NCBI GenBank assembly: GCA_016795565.1
Contig: JAEUGW010000032.1
Location: 62,001 to 126,000, forward strand
DNA: 64,000 bases
Source of the DNA: Opitutaceae bacterium
GTDB lineage: Bacteria > Verrucomicrobiota > Verrucomicrobiia > Opitutales > Opitutaceae
Direction of reading: 5' to 3'
Shown here piece by piece: positions 18,639 through 28,737 of the stretch. Within the stretch, counting starts at the first letter, position 1. Every line of letters begins with the position of its first letter. Below the pieces are notes generated by a model, which was not told the DNA's origin, did not search any database, and saw only the letters and a program-made list of their open reading frames with translations. A program made the position numbers and the translations under genes.

Positions 18639-19520
18639 ATGGACGTTTCCGAGGTCATTGCCAAAGCGCGCGTGCTTCTTGAGGCCCTGCCTTATATCCA
18701 GGACTTCCGCGGTGCCACTTTCGTCGTCAAATACGGCGGCAGCTTCATGGACGACCCCGATCCGACCGTGCGCCGGAGCGTGGCCACGGACATCGCGTTC
18801 CTCGCGGCCGTCGGCATCAACGTTGTTGTCGTGCACGGCGGCGGCAAGGCCATCAACCGCGCCATGGACGGCGCCGGCCTGAAGGCGAATTTCATCAACG
18901 GGCTCCGCGTCACCGACGAGGCCACCATCGCCATCGTCAAGAAGACGCTCGACGAGATCGTGAACAAGGACGTCTGCGACACGCTCGCCGCCGTGAACGC
19001 CAGGCCCAAGGGGCTCGCCGGCGACAGTGTTCTCGTCTGCCAGAAGCTCGAGACCGATGACGACGGCAACAAATGCGATCTCGGCTACGTGGGCGACGTC
19101 ACCGAAGTGAAGGTGAAACTCATCAAGAAGGAGATCGGCGAAGGCTTCATGCCGGTGATCTCGCCCGTGGCGGAGGGCTACGACGGCAAACCCTACAACG
19201 TGAACGCCGACACCGTGGCCGGCCGCGTGGCCAGTGCGTTGCGCGCCCGCCGGCTCGTTTACATGAGCGATGTGCCCGGCCTGCTCGCCGATCCGAAAAA
19301 CCCGGCGACCCTCATTTCCACCGTCAAGGTCGGGGAAGTGGACGGACTCAAGAAGAAGGGCATCATCGACAAGGGCATGCGCCCAAAGGTGCAAAGCGCC
19401 GTGCGCGCCCTGCAGGAGGGCGTCCAGCGCGTGCACTTCGTGGACGGCCGCATGCCGCACAGCCTGCTGCTCGAAATCTTCACTGATCAGGGCGTGGGCA
19501 CCGAGATCGTGCATGGCTGA
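18639..19520 (+). CDS. argB: Acetylglutamate kinase
   Basis: A 293-residue amino-acid kinase phosphorylating N-acetylglutamate. It has the nucleotide/substrate loops [20 protein letters not shown] and a conserved [10 protein letters not shown] near residue 187. The final [11 protein letters not shown] and GVGTEIV segments match the family. The ATG at 18639 is chosen; an upstream TTG start (18618) adds seven residues. The N-terminal helix ([18 protein letters not shown]) resembles those of arginine-inhibited hexameric kinases, so feedback control is plausible (inference). A 124-base gap separates it from argJ. Confidence 0.96.
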   Translation: MDVSEVIAKARVLLEALPYIQDFRGATFVVKYGGSFMDDPDPTVRRSVATDIAFLAAVGINVVVVHGGGKAINRAMDGAGLKANFINGLRVTDEATIAIVKKTLDEIVNKDVCDTLAAVNARPKGLAGDSVLVCQKLETDDDGNKCDLGYVGDVTEVKVKLIKKEIGEGFMPVISPVAEGYDGKPYNVNADTVAGRVASALRARRLVYMSDVPGLLADPKNPATLISTVKVGEVDGLKKKGIIDKGMRPKVQSAVRALQEGVQRVHFVDGRMPHSLLLEIFTDQGVGTEIVHG

Positions 19521-19530
19521 TATGCATTTT

Positions 19531-19566
19531 CGATTTTCGATTGCCCGATCGAAAAATCGAAAATCG
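19531..19566. repeat. Perfect 12-bp inverted repeat between argB and argD
   Basis: CGATTTTCGATT (19531-19542) and AATCGAAAATCG (19555-19566) are exact inverse complements around a 12-base loop. A further partial copy, AAAATCGAAATTT, follows just before the argD start. The AT-rich stretch stands out from the GC-rich surroundings. It may be an interspersed repeat or an mRNA hairpin; it lacks a T tract, so it is not a canonical terminator. Confidence 0.8.
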
Positions 19567-19588
19567 TGAATCCAAAATCGAAATTTCC

Positions 19589-20809
19589 ATGAGCCTGCCG
19601 ACCATCGTCCGCACCAACACCGCCGAGCTTTATGATGCCTATGTCATGAAGAATTTCGGCCGCGCGCCGCTTACCCTGGTGCGCGGCGAAGGGGTGCGCG
19701 CGTGGGACGACACGGGCAGGGAATACCTGGACTTCGTCTCCGGCATCGCGGTCAACTCGCTCGGGCATTGTCACCCGGCCTGGGTCGGGGCCATCCGGCA
19801 ACAGGCCGGCCAGCTGATCCAGTCCAGCAATCTCTTCCGCAATCCGCTCTACGGCGAACTGGCCCGGCGGATCGTCAGGCAGGCGGGCCCGGGCCGGGTC
19901 TTCCTGTGCAATTCCGGGACCGAGGCCAACGAGGCCCTGATCAAGCTCGCGCGGTTGCACGGGGTGCGCAAGGCGGGCGAGGAGGGGAAGTGCTACAAGA
20001 TCATCTGCGCCCAATATGCATTTCACGGCCGGACTTTCGGCGGCATGAGCGCGACGCCGCAGGAGAAAATCCAGAAAGGTTTCCGTCCGCTGGTGCCCGG
20101 GTTCGCCTTTGGCGAGCTGAACAACCTGCAGAGCTTTGCCGACCTCGTGGACGGGGAAACCGCGGCCATCTTCATCGAGACCATCCAGGGGGAGGGCGGC
20201 ATCAAGCCCTGCACCGACGAATTCCTCTGGGGCCTGCGCCGGCTGTGCGACCAGCACAACCTGCTGCTCATGCTGGACGAGGTGCAGTGCGGCCTCGGCC
20301 GCACCGGGGATTTTTATGCCTTCCAGCATTCCGGCATCCGGCCGGATGCCATCGGCATGGCGAAGGGTATCGGTGGCGGCTATCCCATGGGTGCCATCTG
20401 GGCGGCGGAGAAAAACGCCGAGCTCTTCACCGCGGGATCGCATGGCACGACTTTCGGCGGTTCGCCGCTTGCCTGCGCGGCGGCACTGGCCGTCCTCGAT
20501 GTCATGGAGCGCGACGACCTGTTGGCCAAGGTCAAGGCGAACGGCGCAGCGTGGAAGGCCGACCTGGAGAAACTGGCTGCGGAATTCCCGAAGCAAATCA
20601 AGGCGGTGACCGGCCGCGGCTACATGCTCGGGATCGACCTGCATGGCGAACCCGCGCCCTATCTCGCCCTGCTGCGCGACGAGGGCCTGCTTTGTCCATC
20701 CGCCGGCACCCACACCATCCGGTTGCTCCCGCCGCTCATCGCCACCAGAGAGGATTTGGACCGGGCCACCGCCATGATCCGCGCGGTGCTCGTCAGGAAA
20801 GATTATTAA
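19589..20809 (+). CDS. argD: Acetylornithine aminotransferase (class III PLP aminotransferase)
   Basis: A 406-residue enzyme converting N-acetylglutamate semialdehyde to N-acetylornithine with glutamate as donor. The PLP lysine is Lys259 in GMAKGIGGGYPMGA, preceded by LMLDEVQCGLGRTG. LFLCNSGTEANEALIKLAR-like and HGRTFGGMSATPQ segments are typical of the ArgD group. It may also act on succinyl-diaminopimelate, as known for ArgD. The ATG at 19589 lies directly after the AT-rich inverted repeat; an upstream TTG reading would translate that repeat. Confidence 0.94.
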   Translation: MSLPTIVRTNTAELYDAYVMKNFGRAPLTLVRGEGVRAWDDTGREYLDFVSGIAVNSLGHCHPAWVGAIRQQAGQLIQSSNLFRNPLYGELARRIVRQAGPGRVFLCNSGTEANEALIKLARLHGVRKAGEEGKCYKIICAQYAFHGRTFGGMSATPQEKIQKGFRPLVPGFAFGELNNLQSFADLVDGETAAIFIETIQGEGGIKPCTDEFLWGLRRLCDQHNLLLMLDEVQCGLGRTGDFYAFQHSGIRPDAIGMAKGIGGGYPMGAIWAAEKNAELFTAGSHGTTFGGSPLACAAALAVLDVMERDDLLAKVKANGAAWKADLEKLAAEFPKQIKAVTGRGYMLGIDLHGEPAPYLALLRDEGLLCPSAGTHTIRLLPPLIATREDLDRATAMIRAVLVRKDY

Positions 20810-20849
20810 GATTCGCGTAATAGACTGACGCTGGTGTTTCCGAAGGTAG

Positions 20850-20870
20850 GGCGGGGCGGCCCGCCCCGCC
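20850..20870. repeat. Near-perfect GC palindrome after argD
   Basis: GGCGGGGCGG and CCGCCCCGCC flank a single C, giving 10-bp arms. No T run follows. It lies 40 bases after the argD stop, in a 211-base spacer where no gene was seen. It may stabilise or terminate the argD transcript, or be a dispersed palindromic repeat. Confidence 0.65.
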
Positions 20871-21020
20871 GCGAATAGGATATCGCGCTCCCGGCACACC
20901 GGGCCGGTGCGCCCTTCCGGTCAGTCCGATAGGCGAGGCTCAATAAGCGCCTCCGGGATCAGCTTCGTGCTACGAGGTTGAGATGCGCCTGTTGGCCGTG
21001 CGGACAGGGTGGATAGGCGC

Positions 21021-21926
21021 TCACGCGCCGCAGCACTTCTTGTATTTCTTGCCAGAGCCGCAGGGGCAGGGGTCGTTGCGGCCGATTTTCGGCGGGGCGC
21101 GGTGGGGTTGGGGGTCGAGGCGCGCCGGGACGGGAATAAACTCATCGTTGGTTTCGACTTCCTCGGCGGCGTAGGATGGAGAGAAATAATGCCACCCGCG
21201 CACTGTTTCCCAGGCGTCGTTGATCGGAGGCGGGAATTCATGGTCATCGGGGGACGGCACAGCGCCATCGGGAAGCAAGGCCAGCACCTCGTCGCGGTCG
21301 CCGAGGTAGCATGGATCGACGAGTTCGCGGTCGAACAGCGCGGCCACCGTCCCGCGCAGTTCCCACAGCCGGAGCGCGTAGATGGAACCGGTGAGCATCG
21401 TGGCGAACGTGACGTCGTTTTCGTCGTCGGGATCGGTCGGCAGCGCAGCGGCGCGGGTGGCCAGATCGATCATCCCCGCGCGAGGCAAAGTTCCGCGGTG
21501 GGTGAGCAGGGCGGCCGCATCCAAGCCGGCACCACGGGCGTAGGGGTCGGCCTTGGCATCGAAAATCAGGGCCTCGATGGCGCGCAAATCGCCGGGCCAG
21601 GTGTCGGCGAGTGTGCGGCTGGCTCCATCCGTGATGAAATCGTCGAGCACCGCCTCGCATTGATCCGGGGGCAGGCGCAGCAAGGCCACAATGAGCGGGT
21701 GCGCCTCGGTGAGTTTCCATGCCGCCGCGAGATAGGGCAGAAACACGGGCGAGGGATTGTGAGTCCAGCGGTTGGGCTCAACGGCGGCTTGCAGCAGGCG
21801 CGCACATAGCACCGGGCCGAGTTCGCCGCGGCAGGGTGCCGCCGCCTGTAGCGCAGTGGCCACGACCGTGGGGTTGGCGGCGCAGGCATCGTCGATCCAT
21901 TTGGCGTCGGGAGCGGGAGGCGACAT
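21021..21926 (-). CDS. DUF1186-like protein with C-terminal SEC-C zinc motif
   Basis: A 301-residue soluble protein. The body is helical and resembles DUF1186 ([40 protein letters not shown]). The last residues, [16 protein letters not shown], form a SEC-C metal-binding motif like that at the end of SecA. Its function is unknown. It lies on the opposite strand between argD and argF and so is not part of the arg operon. Its start is divergent from argF with about 100 bases between them. Confidence 0.8.
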   Translation of the reverse strand: MSPPAPDAKWIDDACAANPTVVATALQAAAPCRGELGPVLCARLLQAAVEPNRWTHNPSPVFLPYLAAAWKLTEAHPLIVALLRLPPDQCEAVLDDFITDGASRTLADTWPGDLRAIEALIFDAKADPYARGAGLDAAALLTHRGTLPRAGMIDLATRAAALPTDPDDENDVTFATMLTGSIYALRLWELRGTVAALFDRELVDPCYLGDRDEVLALLPDGAVPSPDDHEFPPPINDAWETVRGWHYFSPSYAAEEVETNDEFIPVPARLDPQPHRAPPKIGRNDPCPCGSGKKYKKCCGA

Positions 21927-22029
21927 TCGGGAATTTCCGCCTGCTGGGGCTCGGTGCGCAAGCGGGATCTGCCGAGGGTGATTTCACACTCGCCGTCTCA
22001 GGGTCAAGCGCCTACACACCAGCGTTTCC

Positions 22030-22965
22030 ATGAGACATTTCCTTCAGGAAACTGATTTTTCCCGCGACGAGGTCGCGCAGATTTTCGCCTTGGCCCGCCG
22101 GTTCAAGCAGGAGCGCGGACACCACGAGAAGCCGCTCGCCGGGCAGACCTGGGCGATGATCTTTGCCAAGTCGAGCACGCGGACGCGCGTGTCGTTCGAG
22201 GTCGGCATCCATGAGCTCGGCGGCAATCCGCTTTTCCTCAGCACCAACGACATCCAGATTGGCCGGGGTGAGCCCATCAGTGACACGGCCAAGGTGCTGG
22301 GCCGCTTCGTGCACGGACTGGTCGTGCGCACCTACGCGCACGCCGACGTCGTCGGGCTGGCACAGCATGGCGGCCGGCCGGTGGTGAATGCGCTGACGGA
22401 TTTTCTCCACCCGTGCCAGATCTACACGGACGCCTTCACGGCGGCGGAGCGGTGGGCCGGTCCGGACGGCGACCTGTTCGCCTCGCTGCGGGGCCGCAAG
22501 GTGGCGTTCCTCGGCGACACCTGCTTCAACATGGCCAACTCCTGGATTCTGGGCGCGAACCTGTTCGGCATGAAGGTTTCGCTGGGGGGACCGGCGACCG
22601 ACAGTCCCACCAAGGAAATCCGGGACCTCGCGGCCAAAATGGACGGCACCTTCCATTTCACCTCCGACCCCTACGAAGCGGTCGCCGGGGCCGACATCGT
22701 CTATACGGATGTGTGGGCCAGCATGGGGCAGGAGAGTGAATCAGCGGAGCGGCAGCGGCGCATGATGCCATTCCAGGTAAACAAGAAGCTTTTCGAAGCC
22801 GCCAAGCCCGATGCGCTCTTCATGCACTGTCTGCCGGCGCATGCCGGCGAGGAAGTGACACAGGAGGTGCTCGATCACCCGCGCAGCGTGATTTTCGATG
22901 AGGCGGAGAACCGCCTGCATGTCCAAAAAGCCATCCTCGCCGTGTTGGCGCGGAGCCGGGCCTGA
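22030..22965 (+). CDS. argF: Ornithine carbamoyltransferase
   Basis: A 311-residue enzyme condensing ornithine and carbamoyl phosphate to citrulline. The carbamoyl phosphate loop STRTR is at residues 49-53, HPCQ is in the middle, and the ornithine-side motif FMHCLPAHAGEEV is near residue 270. LGDTCFNMANSW replaces the more common DGNNVANS form. This and the IYTDAFTAAERW region mean that a related transcarbamylase acting on a modified ornithine (for example N-acetyl- or succinylornithine) should be kept in mind, but ArgF is the simplest reading. Carbamoyl phosphate would come from CarB at 41838. Confidence 0.9.
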   Translation: MRHFLQETDFSRDEVAQIFALARRFKQERGHHEKPLAGQTWAMIFAKSSTRTRVSFEVGIHELGGNPLFLSTNDIQIGRGEPISDTAKVLGRFVHGLVVRTYAHADVVGLAQHGGRPVVNALTDFLHPCQIYTDAFTAAERWAGPDGDLFASLRGRKVAFLGDTCFNMANSWILGANLFGMKVSLGGPATDSPTKEIRDLAAKMDGTFHFTSDPYEAVAGADIVYTDVWASMGQESESAERQRRMMPFQVNKKLFEAAKPDALFMHCLPAHAGEEVTQEVLDHPRSVIFDEAENRLHVQKAILAVLARSRA

Positions 22966-22968
22966 GCC

Positions 22969-23466
22969 TCAGGGGCGGGCCAGAATCAGCCGAACCCGGC
23001 CTGAGGAGGCTTGCACAAAATTACCCGTCGTCAGATCGCCATCGTCCATTTTGGCGTCAATCTCCGCCAGTTGCGCGTCATCGCAGATGTAGCCGGAAAT
23101 GGAGATGCCGGCTTCGCTGTTGCTGGACAGGAAATTATCCCAATTCCAGCGGCCCCCAATCGCGGTGACCGCCTGCCATGAGGCCACTTTGAAGTCGCTG
23201 GCCATGGATACGGGAGACGAGGGCACCACGCCCGGGCCGACATTGGCCGGCCAGGTGCCATTCTCCGCGTTATAGATTTCGAAGGCCTGGGCGAAGACGC
23301 GAAAATCATTAATCACCCGGGCGTTTTGCGAGGCGCGCTGCACGCGCTGGAAGGCCGGGATGGCCAGTGCCGCCAGCAAGCCGATGATGACGACGACGAT
23401 CATGATCTCAACGAGCGTGAATCCGCGCGTGGAGCCATGGCTGGACCGGGGTGGGATCGTGCTCAT
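22969..23466 (-). CDS. Type II secretion/type IV pilin-like pseudopilin
   Basis: A 165-residue protein with a prepilin leader ending in Gly and the class III signal GFTLVEIMIVVVIIGLL at residues about 19-35, including the conserved Glu5 of the mature form. A helix (AFQRVQRASQNARVINDFRVFAQAFEIY) and a small globular C-terminus follow. It would be processed by a prepilin peptidase and assemble into a pseudopilus or sit at the surface. The ATG at 23466 is chosen because it gives a short leader; the frame extends upstream. It is an orphan here, on the opposite strand between argF and argG; the nearest related gene is the GspF/PilC at 38032. Confidence 0.9.
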   Translation of the reverse strand: MSTIPPRSSHGSTRGFTLVEIMIVVVIIGLLAALAIPAFQRVQRASQNARVINDFRVFAQAFEIYNAENGTWPANVGPGVVPSSPVSMASDFKVASWQAVTAIGGRWNWDNFLSSNSEAGISISGYICDDAQLAEIDAKMDDGDLTTGNFVQASSGRVRLILARP

Positions 23467-23587
23467 GCAGCTGAGGGGAGCATCCACTTGGTTGGGGAAA
23501 ACGCAATCCCTGACGAGCCCATTGGCCGCAAATACCTGATTTTTACTTTGCGCAGTTCCCGCGACTGCCAACACTGCGGAACCTATC

Positions 23588-24814
<1,227 letters not shown>

Positions 24815-24842
24815 GCCCCGGCGGCTTACCCGGCGAGAACAA

Positions 24843-24866
24843 GGCGGCCCACCGGCCGCCTTTTTT
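24843..24866 (+). terminator. Rho-independent terminator after argG
   Basis: GGCGGCC and GGCCGCC flank the loop CACC and are followed by six T residues, 29 bases after the argG stop. Confidence 0.92.
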
Positions 24867-24994
24867 CGCGCCAGTGCGTTTCGTCGCGGGAAAATGGCGT
24901 TTCGTCGCACGCGAATGCGCATTCACCACACCCGAATTGCGACTGAGCGCGCATTGCGTTGGCTGGGCAGGTCGGCTAGCTTGCAACACCCCCC

Positions 24995-26650
24995 ATGATC
25001 ACGAACGCGAGTTTGCCCCGGTGGATCGACTTGGCCTTGTTGGCGGCGGTGACGGTGCTGGCGTTCGTGTTTTTTATGCCCTGGCAGGGGTCACAGCCGA
25101 TCGGTCGTCAACCGCAGGATGACCAGGTGTTGCGCGTGGCCTGCTCCCAGGAACTGGTGCCGGATCCCACCCGGCGGATTTTTCCCATGCCGCCGCAGAA
25201 CCAGTTCATCCTCAGCCTGTGGGAGCCGCTGATGGAATGTGACCCGGAGACCGGGGAGCCGCAGCCGGCGGCCGCCGAGAGCTGGAACTGGTCGGAGAAC
25301 CGCCAAGTGCTCACGATCAGGCTGCGGTCCGACGCCAGATGGAGCAACGGGGAGCCGGTGACAGCGCAGGATTTTGTGCGCAGTTGGCGGAGCCTGCTCC
25401 GGCGCAATGCGAGCCTAGCCCAGGTGCTTTTCCCAATAAAAAACGCCGAACTCTATCACCGCAGTGACAATCCCGAAGCGGTGCCGCTCGGACTGGAAGC
25501 GCTGGATCCCCTGACCTTGCGACTGGAACTGGCCGGCACCAACGCGGCCTTCGTGGCGAGCCTGGCCGATCCCTTGCTCTCCCCGATGCACCCCACCTCG
25601 GGCGGGGTGCTGGCGGCAAGATCATACCGCACTGAGCCAAAAAAACTGATCACCAACGGGCCCTTCCGGTTGGCGGGTTATTCGACCGAAGGTCCCCGGC
25701 TGCTGGCCTCGGAGCATTATCACGGTCGCGCGAGGGTCAGGTTGGCCGGCATCCAGTTTGTCCAGGCTGAATCCCTGTCGCTCGCCCCATTGCTGCTGGC
25801 CGCCGGCCGGGCTGATCTGCTTTCGCCGGTATCGCCCGATGAACCGCATCCACTGGCCGCTTCGCACCAGCTCGTGCGCCACAGCGAGCCGACGCTGGCG
25901 TTAAGTTTGTGGGAGTTCAACCTGAGCCGCCCGCCGTTGCGTGATGCCCGGGTGCGGCGCGCACTTTCGCTGGCGCTGGACCGGGCGGCGGCCATTCCGG
26001 CCAAAGAGGCCAATCATCTGGTGCCAGCGCGGGCCTGGATGCCCGATCTGCCGGGCTGGCGTGGGCAGATTCTTATTCAGGAGGATGCCGCCATGGCGCG
26101 CCGTCTCCTTGCCGAGGCAGGCTATCCCGGCGGAGTCGGACTGCCCGTGCTGGAACTGTTGCTGCCGATCGCCATGAAAGGCAATCCTCACCCTGATGCG
26201 TGGTGTGAGCGGTGGTTTCACGAGCTCGGGGTGAGGACGCGCGTGACCTATGAGGCGCGCGCGGACTTCAGCCGGAGGGTGGCCGCCACCGATTACGACC
26301 TCGCCTACCAGACATTGATTGCCACCGTGCCAGATGCGGGCGACTTGCTGAATTACTTCACCTGGCCCCAGGACGCGCAAGGGACCAGATGGGTGGACCC
26401 GGAGTTGCGGGCCAAGCTGAGTCAGGCGGAGGCCAAGCACGGGGCCGAGCGCCTGGCACTGCTGCAAAGGGCCGAGCAACGAGTGATTGCCGAGATGGGG
26501 GTCATCCCCCTGATGTTCTACCGGCGCGAGAGCCTGCTCAGTGCCGAAGTGCGCGGCTGGTATCCCGATCCATTGGCGCGCCAATCGCTCAAGCGGCTTT
26601 GGCTGGAGTCTGCGCCGGTCCGCGCGATTAATACAGAGAGCCAGCCATGA
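24995..26650 (+). CDS. Membrane-anchored OppA-like (SBP_bac_5) peptide-binding protein
   Basis: A 551-residue protein. A hydrophobic segment (residues about 11-30, LALLAAVTVLAFVFF) lacks a lipobox cysteine and a clear signal-peptidase site, so it is read as a membrane anchor. The remainder is a family 5 solute-binding domain: QFILSLWEPLMECDPETGEPQPAAAESW near residue 67, LTIRLRSDARWSNGEPVTAQDFVRSW, YWDV-like FYRRESLL near the end. In OppA systems such proteins bind oligopeptides. No permease or ATPase gene is adjacent. Instead its stop overlaps the start of a histidine kinase (ATGA at 26647), which suggests a sensing role (inference). Confidence 0.88.
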   Translation: MITNASLPRWIDLALLAAVTVLAFVFFMPWQGSQPIGRQPQDDQVLRVACSQELVPDPTRRIFPMPPQNQFILSLWEPLMECDPETGEPQPAAAESWNWSENRQVLTIRLRSDARWSNGEPVTAQDFVRSWRSLLRRNASLAQVLFPIKNAELYHRSDNPEAVPLGLEALDPLTLRLELAGTNAAFVASLADPLLSPMHPTSGGVLAARSYRTEPKKLITNGPFRLAGYSTEGPRLLASEHYHGRARVRLAGIQFVQAESLSLAPLLLAAGRADLLSPVSPDEPHPLAASHQLVRHSEPTLALSLWEFNLSRPPLRDARVRRALSLALDRAAAIPAKEANHLVPARAWMPDLPGWRGQILIQEDAAMARRLLAEAGYPGGVGLPVLELLLPIAMKGNPHPDAWCERWFHELGVRTRVTYEARADFSRRVAATDYDLAYQTLIATVPDAGDLLNYFTWPQDAQGTRWVDPELRAKLSQAEAKHGAERLALLQRAEQRVIAEMGVIPLMFYRRESLLSAEVRGWYPDPLARQSLKRLWLESAPVRAINTESQP

Positions 26651-27789
26651 GTGATCGTCCCCGCGAAATCACGCCGCCGTTCTGGCGCCAAAGCCGGTGG
26701 TGGCTCTGGGTGTGGCTGGTGCTTGCCCTGACCCTCGTCGCAATCCTGCTGTGGGACGCGCGCTCATGGTTGAGCGGGCAGCCACAGGCTTCTTTTCGCT
26801 ACACCAAGCTCAACACCTGGCCGATCGAGATCATCTGGTTGATCCTGGCTCCGGGCATCCTGTGGCTGCAACGGCAGCTGGGCTGGTTTGAGATCAGGTG
26901 GGGCTGGGCGGTGGGCCGGCATTTGCTCATGGGTGCCATCATCATGGGCCTGTTTCATCTGCTGGTGGCGGGCCGCGTCCTGCTCAGCAATCATCTGCCC
27001 GTATCATTCCTGCCGGTGGTGCTCGCGGATTTGCGGCGGATCGAGGGTTGGAGCTATCTGCCGATCCTGGGCTATCTGCTGCTGATCCTCGCCGCCTACG
27101 CGGTCAGCTTTTATCGGCAATGGCAGGAAGGCCGCCAGCTGACCGCCCAACTGCAGGTCGCCAATGCCCGGCTCGAGACCAAGCTGGTCCGTGCCAGCCT
27201 GGATGCGCTGAAGATGCAGCTGCATCCGCATTTCCTCTTCAACACGCTCAACTCCATCACCAGTCTGATCCGCAACAACCGGACGCAAGAAGCCGAGGAC
27301 ATCGTGGCCGGGCTGGGGGAATTGCTCCGCCGCTCGCTGGACCACAAGCAGGAGTCGATGGATGCGCTGGAGCACGAACTCGCTTTTCTGCGCCGGTATT
27401 TCGAAATTGAGTGCATCCGTTTTCAGGACCGTCTCGCGGTGGAATTTGACATCGACCCCAGCTGCTTGCGCGCCCGGGTGCCGAGTCTGCTGCTTCAACC
27501 CCTGGCGGAAAACGCCATGAAACACGGCATCTCCAAAGATCCGGCCGCCCGCCTCCTTCGGATCAGCGCCCGGCGTGATGGCACGCGGCTCTTGCTCACC
27601 GTGTATAATGACGGTCCGGCCCTGCCCAAGGCGGACACGGACCTTGGCCGCGGCATCGGCATGGCCAACACGCGCGCCAGGCTGCAGATGCTCTACGGCG
27701 ACGAGGCGCGCCTGTGGCTCCGCGACAACACCCCCCACGGCGTGCGCGCCGAGATCATCCTGCCTTTCCGCACGAGTTCATCCCCATGA
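26647..27789 (+). CDS. LytS/YehU-type sensor histidine kinase
   Basis: A 380-residue inner-membrane protein. About four hydrophobic segments fill residues 18-155, with a short periplasmic loop after the first (SWLSGQPQASFRY). A helix (QEGRQLTAQLQVANARLETKL) leads to the His_kinase domain with LKMQLHPHFLFNTLN, phospho-acceptor His195. The ATPase domain has LLQPLAENAMKHG (N box) and GRGIGMANTRARLQMLYG (G box). It overlaps the binding-protein gene by 4 bases and the regulator gene by 4 bases, so all three are translationally coupled. It probably phosphorylates the LytTR regulator downstream, with input from the binding protein (inference). Confidence 0.93.
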   Translation: MSDRPREITPPFWRQSRWWLWVWLVLALTLVAILLWDARSWLSGQPQASFRYTKLNTWPIEIIWLILAPGILWLQRQLGWFEIRWGWAVGRHLLMGAIIMGLFHLLVAGRVLLSNHLPVSFLPVVLADLRRIEGWSYLPILGYLLLILAAYAVSFYRQWQEGRQLTAQLQVANARLETKLVRASLDALKMQLHPHFLFNTLNSITSLIRNNRTQEAEDIVAGLGELLRRSLDHKQESMDALEHELAFLRRYFEIECIRFQDRLAVEFDIDPSCLRARVPSLLLQPLAENAMKHGISKDPAARLLRISARRDGTRLLLTVYNDGPALPKADTDLGRGIGMANTRARLQMLYGDEARLWLRDNTPHGVRAEIILPFRTSSSP

Positions 27790-28598
27790 ATACCCCAACT
27801 GCCACCATCCGGACCATGATCGTCGACGACGAGGTTCTGGCCCGCCAGAACGTCGAGGCGCTGCTGCGTCACGACCCCGACATAACCATTGTCGCCCAAT
27901 GCAACAACGGCACCTCGGCCGTCGAGGCCATCCGGCGACACCAGCCCGACCTGCTCTTTCTCGACGTGCAGATGCCCGGTATGACCGGCTTCGAGGTGCT
28001 GGCCAAGCTGCCGGCAGCCCTGATGCCGCAAGTCGTGTTTGTCACCGCCTACGACCATTTCGCCCTGCAGGCCTTCGAAGTCCAGGCCGTCGACTACCTG
28101 CTGAAACCATTCAATCGCGCGCGATTCGCCGACGCACTGGCCCGTGCAAAGAGTGCTGTGCGCGGTCAGGAAAAGAAGGATTTTACCAGGCGCCTTGACG
28201 ATGTGATGTCAGCGCTGCAGCAACTGCGCTCCGGCGCGCCGACAGATGGGGCCGTGGCCGGCAAATCACGGGAGGGCGACGGCCGCCTCTTCATCCGCTG
28301 CGACGGTGAGATCCATGTGATGGCACCGGAAGACATCCTCTGGATCGAATCCGATGGCGACTATGTGCGACTGCACGTCAGCGACAAATCGCGCTTCGTG
28401 CGCATGTCGCTGCACAAGATGATGGAGAAGCTGGATCCCGCGCACTTCGTGCGCATTCACCGCTCAACCATCGTCAATCTCCGGCACATGAAAAAGGCCT
28501 GCACGGCGCTCTATGGGGAATATACCGTTGAGCTGACCAATGGCACCAAGCTCAAGGTGAGCCGCACGTTTGTGCAGAATCTGAAGGCCCATTTGTAG
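27786..28598 (+). CDS. LytTR-family response regulator
   Basis: A 270-residue protein. The receiver domain (residues 10-125) has MIVDDE, phospho-acceptor Asp60 in LLFLDVQMPG, VTAYDHFALQAFEVQAVDYLLKPF. A linker (about 130-165) follows. The C-terminal LytTR DNA-binding domain has EDILWIESDGDYVRLHV, FVRIHRSTIVNL and KVSRTFVQNLKAHL. The start ATG at 27786 overlaps the kinase stop. The next gene on the same strand is a TonB-dependent receptor at 28787, which is a natural candidate target. Confidence 0.95.
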   Translation: MNTPTATIRTMIVDDEVLARQNVEALLRHDPDITIVAQCNNGTSAVEAIRRHQPDLLFLDVQMPGMTGFEVLAKLPAALMPQVVFVTAYDHFALQAFEVQAVDYLLKPFNRARFADALARAKSAVRGQEKKDFTRRLDDVMSALQQLRSGAPTDGAVAGKSREGDGRLFIRCDGEIHVMAPEDILWIESDGDYVRLHVSDKSRFVRMSLHKMMEKLDPAHFVRIHRSTIVNLRHMKKACTALYGEYTVELTNGTKLKVSRTFVQNLKAHL

Positions 28599-28737
28599 GT
28601 CGGCTGCCGGTTTTGGCAGATGGTCGCGCCAACATGGCGACTGTCTTGCCGCGCGGTGCGCTTCGCCTCCGGCGGTTGTAGGCCTGTCGCACGGCCATTG
28701 AGCCGACGGCGCAGTCCGCGACAACTGCCGTGTCATA

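Noticed and set aside
16229..18664. An 811-codon minus-strand open frame opposite argC and argJ
   Set aside because: It spans two real genes and their gap and has no recognisable protein features.
19531..19586. AT-rich repeats considered as a CRISPR array
   Set aside because: There are only two or three short units without regular spacers, and no cas genes are present.
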